DNA from: Lachnospiraceae bacterium
Lineage (GTDB): Bacteria; Bacillota; Clostridia; Lachnospirales; Lachnospiraceae
Direction of reading: 5' to 3'
NCBI GenBank assembly: GCA_900766925.1
Contig: CAAFXG010000389.1
Span: 1 to 64,000 of the forward strand
Length of the DNA stretch: 64,000 nucleotides
Part shown: positions 34,417 to 44,495 of the stretch, piece after piece
Layout: every line of letters begins with the position of its first letter
How positions within the stretch are numbered: position 1 is the first letter of the stretch
Notes under the pieces: model-generated
Databases searched by the model: none
What the model saw: only the letters and a program-made list of their open reading frames with translations
Told to the model about the DNA's origin: nothing
Translations under genes and position numbers: made by a program

Positions 34417-36207
34417 ATGGCTTTTGATGGTATTACAATATCAGGTATTGTAAGTGAACTTAAAAATAAAATAACAGGTGGCAGGATATACAAAATTTAT
34501 CAGCCGGAGGTTGATGAGCTTTGTATAGTTATTAAAAATCGTTCAGAAGAAGGTAATACGACGCACCGTCTTGTTATTTCGGCAGATGCGAGCCTTCCGC
34601 TGATTTATCTTTCAGAGGGGACTAAGGAAAATCCGGCTATTGCACCTAATTTCTGTATGCTTTTACGAAAGCACATAGGCAATGGCAGGATTACGGATGT
34701 AACCCAACCCGGCTTTGAGAGGATAGTTGAAATACAGATTGAACATCTTGATGAAATGGGTGATTTATGTCACAAAAAGCTTGTGGTGGAGATAATGGGT
34801 AAGCACAGCAATATTATTTTCGTTGATGATGAGGGTAAGATTGTGGATAGTATAAAGCATATTTCACATCAGATAAGCTCAGTACGTGAGGTGCTGCCCG
34901 GCAGGAATTATGAATATCCGCCGTCACAGAATAAGAAGAATCCGTTAGAGATAGATGTTAATTATTTTACAAATCATGTACTCGGTGAACCCGTCCCGGT
35001 TGCAAAGGCAATATATACATCCATGACAGGTATATCACCGGTAATGGCAAATGAAATAGCTTACAGAGCAGGTATTGATGGCGGAAGCAGTACGGTTGCA
35101 CTTGGTATGGGGAGTAAGGACAGACTGTACGAAGCCTTTAGAAATATGATGGATGACATAGTAAACGACAGATATGTGCCGTGCATTGCATATGATGGAT
35201 ACGAGCCTAAAGAATTTTCTTCACTTGAATTATCCTCTTATGGACAAATTGTACAGGATGCAGACATGCCTGATGCACAGATAAGTGGTCTTAAGGTATT
35301 TGAATCTACATCGGCTATAATTGAAGAGTATTACAGTGGAAGAAGTGTGGTTACGAGAATGAAGCAGCGCTCCACTGACCTTAGAAAAATTGTTTCAAAT
35401 GCAATTGAAAGAACAGTAAAGAAATATGATTTACAGAGGGCACAGCTTAAGGATACAGAAAAAAGAGATAAATACAAGGTGTACGGCGAACTGATTACTG
35501 CCTATGGATATGCGGCACAGCCCGGTGATAAAATGCTGGTCTGTGAGAATTACTATGATGGCAATGAGATTACAATACCGCTTGACCCAGATATTTCTGC
35601 CATGGAGAATGGCAAGAAGTATTTTGCAAAATATAACAAGCTCAAGAGAACCTTTGAGGCACTTAGTGAGCAGACTATATCATCAAAGGAGGAGCTTGAA
35701 TATCTGCTGTCTGTCCAGACATCGCTTGAGATTGCCAACACGGAGTCGGATTTACAACAGATAAAGCAGGAGCTTATAGACAGCGGATATATAAGAGGTA
35801 AATTCAATAAGGACAAAAAGAAAAGTGAGAGGAGCAAGCCCCTACATTACATTTCTTCTGATGGTTTCCATATTTACGTAGGCAAGAATAATTATCAGAA
35901 CGAGGAGCTTTCGTTTAAGCTTGCAAACGGAAATGATATGTGGTTTCATGCAAAGCAGATGCCCGGCTCTCATGTTATAGTTAAGCTGGAGGGGGCTGGT
36001 GAGCTGCCGGATAGAACCTACGAGGAGGCTGCAAGGCTTGCGGCATATTATTCTTCGGGTAAAACTGCTCCTAAGGTTGAGATTGATTACACTGAGAGGA
36101 AAAATCTCAAGAAACCGCCTAAGGCAAAACCGGGATATGTGATTTACCACACAAACTATTCAATGACAATTGAACCTGATATACGTGGAATCAAAGAGGT
36201 TAAGTAG
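34417..36207 (+). CDS. rqcH: Ribosome quality-control protein RqcH (NFACT family)
   Basis: RqcH binds stalled 50S-peptidyl-tRNA and adds C-terminal alanine tails. It was earlier annotated as fibronectin-binding protein FbpA. The 596-residue protein has the NFACT-N domain (MAFDGITISGIVSELKNKI at the start, then a conserved IMGKHSNIIFVD near residues 127-138), a helix-hairpin region, a long coiled-coil middle (about 300-450) and the C-terminal NFACT-R domain with NDMWFHAKQMPGSHVIVK near 507-524. ATG 34417 follows AGAGGTAA. Confidence 0.96.
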   Translation: MAFDGITISGIVSELKNKITGGRIYKIYQPEVDELCIVIKNRSEEGNTTHRLVISADASLPLIYLSEGTKENPAIAPNFCMLLRKHIGNGRITDVTQPGFERIVEIQIEHLDEMGDLCHKKLVVEIMGKHSNIIFVDDEGKIVDSIKHISHQISSVREVLPGRNYEYPPSQNKKNPLEIDVNYFTNHVLGEPVPVAKAIYTSMTGISPVMANEIAYRAGIDGGSSTVALGMGSKDRLYEAFRNMMDDIVNDRYVPCIAYDGYEPKEFSSLELSSYGQIVQDADMPDAQISGLKVFESTSAIIEEYYSGRSVVTRMKQRSTDLRKIVSNAIERTVKKYDLQRAQLKDTEKRDKYKVYGELITAYGYAAQPGDKMLVCENYYDGNEITIPLDPDISAMENGKKYFAKYNKLKRTFEALSEQTISSKEELEYLLSVQTSLEIANTESDLQQIKQELIDSGYIRGKFNKDKKKSERSKPLHYISSDGFHIYVGKNNYQNEELSFKLANGNDMWFHAKQMPGSHVIVKLEGAGELPDRTYEEAARLAAYYSSGKTAPKVEIDYTERKNLKKPPKAKPGYVIYHTNYSMTIEPDIRGIKEVK

Positions 36208-36332
36208 ATTTCTTTCACAAAATGCTGTTGTATTTGTTTTTTTGTTTGAATTTTTGGACTATATCGTATATAATACTATAGACTGCTTGCACTGTGTGCA
36301 GGAGTACAATATTATTTAACAGGGTGGACATT

Positions 36333-37211
36333 TTGATTAAAAGTATGACAGGCTTCGGAAGAAGTGAGATTGTTAATGAAGATAGAAAAATTGTTGTCGA
36401 GATGAAGGCTGTTAATCACAGATACTGCGACATGAATGTCAAGCTGCCGAAGAAGCTTAATTATTTTGAGACAACAATCAGAAATTTTTTGAAGGATTAT
36501 ATTCAAAGAGGTAAGGTTGATATATTTATTACATATGAGGATTATTCCAAATCTAATGTATGTGTTAAATATAACAGGGAAGTAGCTGCAGAGTATATTT
36601 CATATTTGAATGAAATGGCAACGGATTTTGGACTCGAGGAGGATATCAAGCCTTCTGTTGTGGGAAGATTTCCTGAGGTTTTTACTCTTGAAGAGCAGAC
36701 AGTTGATGAAGAGGAGATTTGGGAACAACTTAAGAATGCACTGGCTGAGGCTGCGGATAACTTTGTGAACTCAAGAATTACAGAGGGAGAGAATCTTAAG
36801 AATGATTTGATTGCCAAGCTTGATGATATGCTTGAGTATGTAGCATTTATTGAGAAGAAGTCCCCTGAGATAATAGCAGAATATAAGGCAAAGCTTACTG
36901 ACAGGATTAGTGAGCTGTCAGCTAATACACAGATTGATGACAGTAGAATTGCAACAGAGGTTACGATTTTTGCGGATAAGGTTTGTATAGATGAGGAGAT
37001 AGTTCGTCTTAAAAGCCACATAGAGGGAACTAAAAATATTCTTATTGGCGGTGGAGCCGTGGGAAGGAAGCTAGACTTTATTGCTCAGGAAATGAATCGG
37101 GAAGCTAATACCATTTTAAGTAAATCAAATTCACTGGAGATTACTGATACGGGAATCAGCCTTAAGACCGAAATAGAAAAGGTCAGAGAACAGATTCAGA
37201 ATATAGAGTAA
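36333..37211 (+). CDS. YicC/YloC-family endoribonuclease
   Basis: This 292-residue protein starts MIKSMTGFGRSE, the family hallmark, from TTG 36333 after GGGTGGA. A longer frame from 36294 lacks support. The C-terminal DUF1732 domain contains EEIVRLKSHIEG and GRKLDFIAQEMNREANTILSKS. Family members are RNA-hairpin endoribonucleases. In most Firmicutes remA lies between this gene and gmk; here it is missing and gmk follows after 16 bp. Confidence 0.95.
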   Translation: MIKSMTGFGRSEIVNEDRKIVVEMKAVNHRYCDMNVKLPKKLNYFETTIRNFLKDYIQRGKVDIFITYEDYSKSNVCVKYNREVAAEYISYLNEMATDFGLEEDIKPSVVGRFPEVFTLEEQTVDEEEIWEQLKNALAEAADNFVNSRITEGENLKNDLIAKLDDMLEYVAFIEKKSPEIIAEYKAKLTDRISELSANTQIDDSRIATEVTIFADKVCIDEEIVRLKSHIEGTKNILIGGGAVGRKLDFIAQEMNREANTILSKSNSLEITDTGISLKTEIEKVREQIQNIE

Positions 37212-37227
37212 GAGATGGGGAACTGAT

Positions 37228-37851
37228 ATGAGTGATAAGAAAAAAGGATTTTTAATTGTAATATCCGGATTTTCCGGAGCCGGGAAGGGAACAGTGGTCA
37301 AAAGACTGGTGTCAGATTATGGCTATAGTCTGTCTGTTTCTGCAACAACAAGGGCACCTCGCGAGGGTGAGGTTGATGGACGGGATTATTATTTTAAGAC
37401 TGTGCCGGAATTTCAGAATTTAATTGATTACAATGGTTTTATCGAGTGGGCTCAATATGTGGATAATTATTATGGAACACCGAGGAAGTTTGTTGAGCAG
37501 GAGATGGCTGCCGGTAACGATGTAATACTTGAGATTGAAGTTCAGGGAGCAATGAATGTTAAGGAACAATATCCTGATGCAATCCTTATTTTTGTAACAG
37601 CGCCAAGCGCTGCAGGATTAAGGGAAAGACTTGCCGGAAGGGGTACAGAGACAGAGGAAGTGATTGACAAACGTATGAAACGTGCCGTTGAGGAATCACA
37701 GGATATTGATGAGTATGATTATATAGTTGTCAATGATGATTTGGATAAATGTGTGCACAGTGTTCATTCAATCATTGTAGGCAGAAAGTGCTTACGGGAG
37801 AATAACTTGAGCTTTATAGATAACATTAAAGAGGAGCTAAAGGCTTTATAG
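37228..37851 (+). CDS. gmk: Guanylate kinase
   Basis: This 207-residue enzyme phosphorylates GMP to GDP. The P-loop reads SGFSGAGKGTVVKRL at residues 13-27, with the GMP-binding ATTRAPREGEVDGRDYYF near 40-57 and EIEVQGAMNVKEQYPDA near 101. It is adjacent to rpoZ, as in many bacteria, and starts 16 bp after yicC. Confidence 0.97.
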   Translation: MSDKKKGFLIVISGFSGAGKGTVVKRLVSDYGYSLSVSATTRAPREGEVDGRDYYFKTVPEFQNLIDYNGFIEWAQYVDNYYGTPRKFVEQEMAAGNDVILEIEVQGAMNVKEQYPDAILIFVTAPSAAGLRERLAGRGTETEEVIDKRMKRAVEESQDIDEYDYIVVNDDLDKCVHSVHSIIVGRKCLRENNLSFIDNIKEELKAL

Positions 37852-37867
37852 GAAGGAGATATATATA

Positions 37868-38101
37868 ATGTTACATCCATCATATTCAGATTTAATGGCA
37901 GTTGTTAATAGTGAGGTTGAACCGGGTGAGCAGCCTGTTGTTCAAAGCCGATACTCGATTGTAATGGCTACATCCAAGAGGGCAAGACAGATTATTGCAG
38001 GTGACGAGCCACTTGTACCGGGTAGAGGTAAAAAGCCTCTTTCAATTGCGGTTGAGGAGTTATACAGTGGTAAGGTTAAAATCGTAGGAGATGACGAGTA
38101 G
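37868..38101 (+). CDS. rpoZ: DNA-directed RNA polymerase omega subunit
   Basis: This 77-residue omega subunit has MLHPSYSDLMAVVN at the start and SRYSIVMATSKRARQI near residues 28-43, the conserved RYxLVxxxAKRARQ motif. It ends PLSIAVEELYSGKVKIV. It stabilises the beta' subunit and contributes to (p)ppGpp binding in some phyla. ATG 37868 follows AGGAAGGAG. Confidence 0.96.
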   Translation: MLHPSYSDLMAVVNSEVEPGEQPVVQSRYSIVMATSKRARQIIAGDEPLVPGRGKKPLSIAVEELYSGKVKIVGDDE

Positions 38102-38126
38102 ATTTTCCGTGGCGGTTTCGTAAAAA

Positions 38127-38165
38127 GGGGTTGTCTATACATTTGGTTCGACAACCCCATTTTAT
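38127..38165 (+). terminator. Hairpin terminator/attenuator between rpoZ and murE
   Basis: GGGGTTGTC at 38127-38135 pairs perfectly with GACAACCCC at 38150-38158 and is followed by ATTTTAT. It separates the gmk-rpoZ transcript from murE-priA, at least partially. Confidence 0.65.
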
Positions 38166-38186
38166 ATTTTCATAAGGAGGTTTGTC

Positions 38187-39686
38187 ATGATTTTAAGAGA
38201 TTTGCTTGAAGGACTTGATTATCAGCTTATACAGGGCGATTTAGATATAGACATTAACAATATTCACAATGATTCGCGCAAGGTCGAAAAGGGCGATTTA
38301 TTCTTTTGTATAACAGGCGCGGTATCAGATGGACATCAATATGCAGGTGATGTAATCAAAAAGGGCGCTTCTGCCATTTTGGTTGAGAAAGATATTGAGG
38401 CACCTTCAGAGGTTACGGTTATTAAGCTTACAAGTACAAGGTATGCTATGGGAATGGTAAGCTCAAGATTTTATGGGGAACCCTCTAAGAAGCTTAAGGT
38501 GATTGGAATTACCGGAACTAAGGGCAAGACTACAACCACTTATATGATACGTGAGATGCTTAATATGTCCGGATGTAAGACGGGTCTTATTGGTACAATA
38601 GAAATAATTGATGGAAAGCAGAATATACATGCCGAGAATACAACACCGGAATCCATAGTGTTACATAAGTACCTTAAGGATATGGTTGATAACGGTATGG
38701 ATGCAGTTGTGATGGAAGTGTCCTCACAGGGTCTTATGCTTGACCGTGTAGCAGGTGTTGATTTTGATTATGGCATTTTCACTAATCTGTCGAAGGACCA
38801 TATCGGACCAAATGAACATTCAAGCTTTGAAGAATATATGGAGTGGAAGGCAAAGCTTTTCACACTTTGCAGGGTTGGTATCTTTAATATAGATGATGAG
38901 CATGCGGATGACATGATGGAGGGTGCAACCTGTGAAATAGTAACCTATGGAACGGACGAGGATAGTGATTATAAGGCCGATGCATATAAGCTTTATTCTA
39001 AGGGAGGAGTCCTTGGTATTGAGTATAATTTATCAGGAAGGACCTCAGGTGATGTGATTGTTGATTTGCCGGGAGAATTCTCCGTTCATAATTCTCTGGC
39101 AGCTATAGCCGTTGCGGATATGATGAAGGTTCCTTTTGAGGATATACAGAAGATACTAAGAACTATAAAGGTGCGCGGAAGGGTTGAGATGATTCCTATT
39201 TCTGATTCGTTTACCATTCTCATAGATTATGCACATAATGCAATGGCATTAGAAAGCATTTTTGAAGCACTTAAAGCATACAAGCCGAAGAGACTTGTTT
39301 CACTGTTTGGATGTGGGGGAAACCGCTCTAAGGACAGACGATATGAGATGGGCGAGGTTTCGGGACGCATGGCTGATTTTACAATAATAACAAGTGATAA
39401 TCCGAGATTTGAGGAGCCTCAGGATATTATAGATGATATCAAAACAGGTATTTCAAAGACAAATGGCAAATATATAGAAATATCAGACAGAAAAGAAGCG
39501 ATAAGATATGCAATTATGAATGCTATGGAGGGTGACGTAATTGTGCTTGCAGGAAAGGGCCATGAGGATTACCAGGAGATAAAGGGTGTCAAGCATCATA
39601 TGGATGAGCGTGATCTAATAAAAGAGATACTGGAGGAAGAAGATGTCACAAAGATATGCGGATATAATAATAGATATTTCGCATGA
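38187..39686 (+). CDS. murE: UDP-N-acetylmuramoyl-tripeptide synthetase, meso-DAP type
   Basis: This 499-residue Mur ligase adds the third stem-peptide residue. It shows IGITGTKGKTTTTYMIREM near residues 109-127, NTTPES near 150 and HNSLAAIAV. The carboxy-terminal DNPRFEEP near 410 is the DNPR motif of diaminopimelate-adding MurE enzymes, so meso-DAP peptidoglycan is expected. It sits where Firmicutes usually carry coaBC between rpoZ and priA, and away from the dcw cluster. Its last 14 codons overlap the start of priA. Confidence 0.96.
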   Translation: MILRDLLEGLDYQLIQGDLDIDINNIHNDSRKVEKGDLFFCITGAVSDGHQYAGDVIKKGASAILVEKDIEAPSEVTVIKLTSTRYAMGMVSSRFYGEPSKKLKVIGITGTKGKTTTTYMIREMLNMSGCKTGLIGTIEIIDGKQNIHAENTTPESIVLHKYLKDMVDNGMDAVVMEVSSQGLMLDRVAGVDFDYGIFTNLSKDHIGPNEHSSFEEYMEWKAKLFTLCRVGIFNIDDEHADDMMEGATCEIVTYGTDEDSDYKADAYKLYSKGGVLGIEYNLSGRTSGDVIVDLPGEFSVHNSLAAIAVADMMKVPFEDIQKILRTIKVRGRVEMIPISDSFTILIDYAHNAMALESIFEALKAYKPKRLVSLFGCGGNRSKDRRYEMGEVSGRMADFTIITSDNPRFEEPQDIIDDIKTGISKTNGKYIEISDRKEAIRYAIMNAMEGDVIVLAGKGHEDYQEIKGVKHHMDERDLIKEILEEEDVTKICGYNNRYFA

Positions 39687-41652
39687 AGCAATTGACAGAA
39701 CATTTCAATATAAGATACCCGAGGAGTATGAGGATTGTATAGACATAGGAATGCAGGTTTTAGTGCCGTTTGGGCAGGGCAACAGAAAGCGAAAGGGTTA
39801 TGTTATAGGTATTTCAGATACACCTAACTATGATGTTGATAAGATTAAAAGTATATCCGGGATACCTGACAAGGGACTTGCTACGAGTGGTAAGCTGATA
39901 AAGCTTGCGGCCTGGATGAGGGAAACCTATGGCTCCACCATGATTAATGCACTTAAGACGGTAATGCCCGTAAAGGAAAAGATTCGTAAAACCGCACAAA
40001 AGGTTGAGCTGCCTGAGTATGAGCTTGCAAAAGCTCCTGTCCCGGTACTTAGTGCCGGTCAGCAGATTATAGCAGATGATTTCAGGCAGGATAGAGAAAA
40101 AGGCATTAATGTAACCTATCTATTGCACGGTATTACAGGCAGCGGAAAAACGGAGGTTTATATAAGCTGTATTAAACAGGTTGTAGCTGATGGTGGTCAG
40201 GCTATAGTTCTTATTCCCGAAATTGGTTTAACCTATCAGACTGTTGCAAGATTTAAGCAGCATTTTGGAGACAGGGTTGCACTGATTAACTCAAAGCAGA
40301 GCAAGGGAGAACGCTACAGGGAATTTATGCGGGCAAGAGATCATGAGGCAGATGTTATTATTGGTCCAAGGTCGGCAATCTTTACACCCTGTGATAAGCT
40401 TTCTCTCATTATAATAGATGAAGAGCATGACACAGCTTATAAGAGTGATCAGTCTCCAAAATATCATACGAGGGAGGTTGCCATCAAACGGGCAGAGCTT
40501 GAAGGTGCGTCGGTAATTCTTGGTTCGGCAACTCCAACCATTGAAAGCTATACGAATGCAAGGCTTGGTAAATATAAGCTGTGGGAGCTTAATGAAAGAC
40601 CGGATGGTGCAATTTTGCCGGAGGTATCGATTGTTGACATGAGGCAGGAGCTGCGTCTTGGAAACAGAAGTATAATAAGTAAAGAGCTTCATGATTTAAT
40701 AGAGGACAGACTAAACAAAAAAGAACAGATAATGCTATTCATAAACAGAAGAGGTTATAATAGCTTTATATCGTGCAGAGCATGTGGCGAGGTAATAAAA
40801 TGCCCCAAATGTGATGTAACGTTATCCCTGCACAATAATGGCTTTATGATGTGTCACTATTGTGGACATATTGAGAGGGCACCTGATCAGTGCCCTGCCT
40901 GTAAATCCAAAATGATTGGTGGATTTGGCACAGGGACACAGAAGGTTGAAAAGGAGATTAACAAATTATTTCCACATGCCAGAACAATAAGGATGGATAA
41001 GGATACAACCTCAAAAAAGGGTGCACATGGGGATATTCTGAATATATTTCTTAAGCATGAGGCTGATATATTGATTGGTACACAGATGATTGTTAAGGGA
41101 CATGATTTCTCTGATGTAACCTTAGTGGGTGTAATTCTTGCCGACTTATCCTTGTTTGACAATGATTTCAGGGCCGGTGAAAAAACCTTTGATTTGCTGA
41201 CACAGGCAGCAGGAAGAGCAGGAAGAAGTGACAAGAAGGGAAATGTTCTTATACAGACATACCAACCTGACCATTATGCGATACAGGCCGCAAAATCACA
41301 GGATTACAGGAGCTTTTTTGATATGGAAATGACATATAGAAGGCTGCTTAGATATCCGCCGGTTTACAATATGATGGTTGTACTGATTTCGTCTGAGGAT
41401 TATGACACAGCAAGGAAGGTCTCAGACGTGCTGGCGAATAAAATGAAAGCCGTTGGTAAAGGCATGGAGCATGTAAGGGTAGTTGGTCCAAGCGACGCAT
41501 ACATCGGCAAAATAAACAATCTGTATCGGAGAGTAATTTACGTAAAGGCTCCGGATATGGATGAGATTACGAAGCTAAGAGAAATAGCCGACACAGCCAA
41601 CCTTGAAAATGTAACCATATTTGTGGATGTAAATCCAATTAATTCGTATTAA
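39643..41652 (+). CDS. priA: Primosomal helicase PriA
   Basis: PriA restarts collapsed replication forks as a 3'-5' superfamily 2 helicase. The 669-residue protein has the N-terminal DNA-binding domain (about 1-100) and Walker A HGITGSGKTEVY near residues 164-175. DEEH follows near 262. Two zinc-binding clusters follow (CRACGEVIKCPKCDVTL, CHYCG, CPACKSKM; about 380-430), and the helicase motif TQAAGRAGR lies near 524. It starts inside murE (44-bp overlap) with GGAGGAAG before ATG 39643. The length is somewhat short of the 730-800 typical in Firmicutes, mainly in the N-terminal part. Confidence 0.97.
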   Translation: MSQRYADIIIDISHEAIDRTFQYKIPEEYEDCIDIGMQVLVPFGQGNRKRKGYVIGISDTPNYDVDKIKSISGIPDKGLATSGKLIKLAAWMRETYGSTMINALKTVMPVKEKIRKTAQKVELPEYELAKAPVPVLSAGQQIIADDFRQDREKGINVTYLLHGITGSGKTEVYISCIKQVVADGGQAIVLIPEIGLTYQTVARFKQHFGDRVALINSKQSKGERYREFMRARDHEADVIIGPRSAIFTPCDKLSLIIIDEEHDTAYKSDQSPKYHTREVAIKRAELEGASVILGSATPTIESYTNARLGKYKLWELNERPDGAILPEVSIVDMRQELRLGNRSIISKELHDLIEDRLNKKEQIMLFINRRGYNSFISCRACGEVIKCPKCDVTLSLHNNGFMMCHYCGHIERAPDQCPACKSKMIGGFGTGTQKVEKEINKLFPHARTIRMDKDTTSKKGAHGDILNIFLKHEADILIGTQMIVKGHDFSDVTLVGVILADLSLFDNDFRAGEKTFDLLTQAAGRAGRSDKKGNVLIQTYQPDHYAIQAAKSQDYRSFFDMEMTYRRLLRYPPVYNMMVVLISSEDYDTARKVSDVLANKMKAVGKGMEHVRVVGPSDAYIGKINNLYRRVIYVKAPDMDEITKLREIADTANLENVTIFVDVNPINSY

Positions 41653-41712
41653 ATAAATACCGGATACTTACCAGAAATCTATGGTCTGTCCGGGTGCAAT
41701 AGGAGGAAAAAG

Positions 41713-42192
41713 ATGGCAATTAGAAATATTAGATTAGATGGCGATGATGTTTTACGTAAGGTGTGTAAGCCTGTAGAAAAGATGACACTACGACTTAAGA
41801 CCCTGATTGATGATATGTATGACACAATGTATGAGGCAAATGGCGTCGGACTTGCTGCACCCCAGGTTGGAATACTAAAGAGAATAGTGGTAATTGATAT
41901 TGGAGAAGGTGAAGCATATACACTTATTAATCCGGAAATAATTTTCTCTGATGGGGAACAGGAGGGGGACGAGGGATGTCTTTCACTTCCAGGACTTGTG
42001 GGAACCGTAAAACGTCCGGACCATGTTATCTGCAGGGCTTACAATGAAAATATGGAGGAATACGAAATTGAAGCCCATGAGCTTTTAGCGAGGGCAATAT
42101 GTCATGAACTTGACCATCTTGATGGGATTTTATACAAGGATAAGACCGAGGACGGCTTATATAGCATTGATGATGCCGGCAGAGATAAATAA
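41713..42192 (+). CDS. def: Peptide deformylase
   Basis: This 159-residue metalloenzyme removes the N-formyl group from nascent proteins. The three motifs are GVGLAAPQVG near residues 45-54, EGCLSLPG near 89-96 and CHELDHLDG near 132-140 (metal ligands Cys and two His, catalytic Glu). It precedes fmt, its functional partner. Confidence 0.97.
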   Translation: MAIRNIRLDGDDVLRKVCKPVEKMTLRLKTLIDDMYDTMYEANGVGLAAPQVGILKRIVVIDIGEGEAYTLINPEIIFSDGEQEGDEGCLSLPGLVGTVKRPDHVICRAYNENMEEYEIEAHELLARAICHELDHLDGILYKDKTEDGLYSIDDAGRDK

Positions 42193-42227
42193 ATATAAAC
42201 AAATCAGACATGAATGGAGTTTTTTGT

Positions 42228-43172
42228 ATGAAAATAGTATATATGGGTACACCTGATTTTGCTGTATGTGCACTTGAAGCAATAATAAAGGCCGGACATG
42301 AGGTGGCTGCTGTATTTACCCAGCCTGATAAGGCCAGAGGAAGAAGCAAAGCACTGGTTCCTACACCGGTTAAATCGAAGGCTTTGGAATATGAGATACC
42401 GGTATATCAGCCTGAGAGGCTTCGCAATGAGGAAAATGTACAATTACTTAAGAAAATTAATCCGGAGGTAATTGTGGTAGCTGCATATGGACAGCTTTTA
42501 CCTGAGAGTATATTAAATATACCGAAATATGGATGTATAAATATTCATGCATCCCTTCTTCCTAAGTATAGGGGCGCTGCACCTATAGAGCGTGCGATAA
42601 TTGATGGCGAAAAGGTTACAGGCGTTACAACCATGTACATGGCAAAGGGATTGGATACAGGAGATATGATAGATAAGACAGAGGTTGCCATAAAGGAGGA
42701 TGACACCGGAGTTACGCTTCATGATAAGCTGGCCGATGCCGGTGCCGGGCTTATAATTGAAACGCTCGATAAATTATACAAGGGAACTGCAACAAGAATT
42801 AAACAGGATGATTCACAAAGCTGTTATGCAGCAATGCTTGATAAGGAAATGGGTGATATTGACTGGAGTAAATCTGCAGAAGAAATAGAACGTCTTATCA
42901 GAGGCCTTATTCCATGGCCATGTGCATATACAAGTATAGATGGGAAAAGTGTGAAGCTTTACAGGGCACAGATTAAAGAAGCTGATGTATCGGGAAGCAA
43001 GCCGGGTGAGATAATTGAAATAACTAAGAAAACATTTACGGTTGCCTGTGGAAAGAACGCACTTACAATAAAAAATCTCCAGCCTGAGGGCAAAAAACCG
43101 ATGGATACAGTAGCATACCTGAATGGAAACAGGCTGGAATTAGGAATGATGTGTGAGAGAAAAAAGGAGTAA
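42228..43172 (+). CDS. fmt: Methionyl-tRNA formyltransferase
   Basis: This 314-residue enzyme formylates Met-tRNA(fMet). It begins MKIVYMGTPDFAV. The formyl-folate site SLLPKYRGAAPIERAI with the HASLLP motif is near residues 107-126, and DTGDMI near 141. The OB-like C-terminal domain begins near 205. The start is ATG 42228, 8 nt after ATGGAG; an ATG at 42210 is upstream of that site. Confidence 0.97.
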   Translation: MKIVYMGTPDFAVCALEAIIKAGHEVAAVFTQPDKARGRSKALVPTPVKSKALEYEIPVYQPERLRNEENVQLLKKINPEVIVVAAYGQLLPESILNIPKYGCINIHASLLPKYRGAAPIERAIIDGEKVTGVTTMYMAKGLDTGDMIDKTEVAIKEDDTGVTLHDKLADAGAGLIIETLDKLYKGTATRIKQDDSQSCYAAMLDKEMGDIDWSKSAEEIERLIRGLIPWPCAYTSIDGKSVKLYRAQIKEADVSGSKPGEIIEITKKTFTVACGKNALTIKNLQPEGKKPMDTVAYLNGNRLELGMMCERKKE

Positions 43173-43174
43173 CA

Positions 43175-44494
43175 ATGAATTCACGTGATGTCGCACTTAA
43201 CGTATTGCTTGATATAGAAAGCAATAAAACCTTTTCCAATATTGCACTTTCCAAGGCATTGAGACAGAATCAGTTTGAGGATAAAAAGGACAGAGCCTTT
43301 GTGACAAGACTGGTGGAGGGAACAACAGAATATAGGATTAAACTTGATTATGTCATAAATCAGTTTTCCAAAACCGGAATAAATAAATGTAAGCCACTAA
43401 TAAGATGTCTTCTAAGAATGGGTGCGTATCAGATAATTTATATGGATAGTGTTCCGTCAAGTGCTGCGTGTAATGAAACGGTAAAGCTTGCCAAAAAGCA
43501 CGGCTTTGGAAGTCTGTCGGGATTTGTAAACGGTGTGCTTAGAAGTATTTCAAGAGCATATGATGATAATGGCATAGAATACCCGGATGAAACAGAGAAT
43601 GAAATAAAGTATTTGTCAATTAAATATTCCATGCCTGAATGGCTGGTGAATAAAATTATTAGTGACTATCCTAAGGAAGGTAAAAGAATAATTGAAGGAA
43701 CCTTTGAAGAGCGTGCTACCACTATAAGGGTTAATGAATGCAATACTGATACAAAAGGTCTGCGTGAATTGTTAGAAGGGGCAGGACTATGTGTGATGAG
43801 TGGAGCATACACAGATAAAGCACTAAGGATTAGTAATTATGATTTCGTAAGAAAAATTCCGGGATACAGGCAGGGTTTATTTACGGTTCAGGATGAAAGC
43901 TCAATATGTGCCGTGGCTGACGCAGATATTAAACCCGGAAATATTGTTTTTGATGTGTGTGCTGCACCGGGAGGAAAGACATCTGCCGCAGCAGAGTATC
44001 TTAAGGGAACCGGTCGGATATATTCTATGGATATTTCCGAGGATAAGCTTGAGCTTATTGCAGAAAATATAGAACGTCTGGGATTCGAAAATGTGAAGAT
44101 TCTGGCTCATGATGCTACTGTAAAACTAACACCATCGGATTTAGACATGGATGGTGAGACGGTAATGGCAGATGTTGTGATTGCTGATCTGCCGTGCTCG
44201 GGGCTTGGAATTCTTGGAAGAAAAAATGACATAAAATATAGAGTTGTAGAGGAGGATTTGCATAATCTTACTAAGCTTCAAAAACAGATTTTGTCGGTGG
44301 TTAGAGAATATGTTAAGCCTCATGGAACACTTTTGTACAGCACCTGTACAATTAATCCGGATGAAAACCAGAATAATGTAAGATGGTTTCTGGAAGAAAA
44401 TAAGGATTTTTATCTTGAAAAAGAAAGGTTATTTTTACAGGGTGTGGATGAATGTGATGGGTTTTATTATGCGGTATTGAGGCGGAATAAATAA
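43175..44494 (+). CDS. rsmB: 16S rRNA (cytosine-967-C5)-methyltransferase
   Basis: This 439-residue enzyme has an N-terminal NusB-like RNA-binding domain (about 1-140) and a Rossmann methyltransferase domain with VFDVCAAPGGKTSAAAEYL near residues 258-276, VIADLPCSGLGILGRKND near 332 (catalytic Cys in DLPCSG) and STCTINPDENQNNVRWFL (second Cys). It follows fmt by 2 bp; the zinc protease gene often found between them is absent. Confidence 0.96.
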   Translation: MNSRDVALNVLLDIESNKTFSNIALSKALRQNQFEDKKDRAFVTRLVEGTTEYRIKLDYVINQFSKTGINKCKPLIRCLLRMGAYQIIYMDSVPSSAACNETVKLAKKHGFGSLSGFVNGVLRSISRAYDDNGIEYPDETENEIKYLSIKYSMPEWLVNKIISDYPKEGKRIIEGTFEERATTIRVNECNTDTKGLRELLEGAGLCVMSGAYTDKALRISNYDFVRKIPGYRQGLFTVQDESSICAVADADIKPGNIVFDVCAAPGGKTSAAAEYLKGTGRIYSMDISEDKLELIAENIERLGFENVKILAHDATVKLTPSDLDMDGETVMADVVIADLPCSGLGILGRKNDIKYRVVEEDLHNLTKLQKQILSVVREYVKPHGTLLYSTCTINPDENQNNVRWFLEENKDFYLEKERLFLQGVDECDGFYYAVLRRNK

Positions 44495-44495
44495 T

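Noticed and set aside
36542..37021. 159-codon open frame on the minus strand inside yicC
   Set aside because: It lies entirely opposite a well-conserved gene, shows a Ser/Ile-rich composition typical of antisense frames and has no ribosome binding site.
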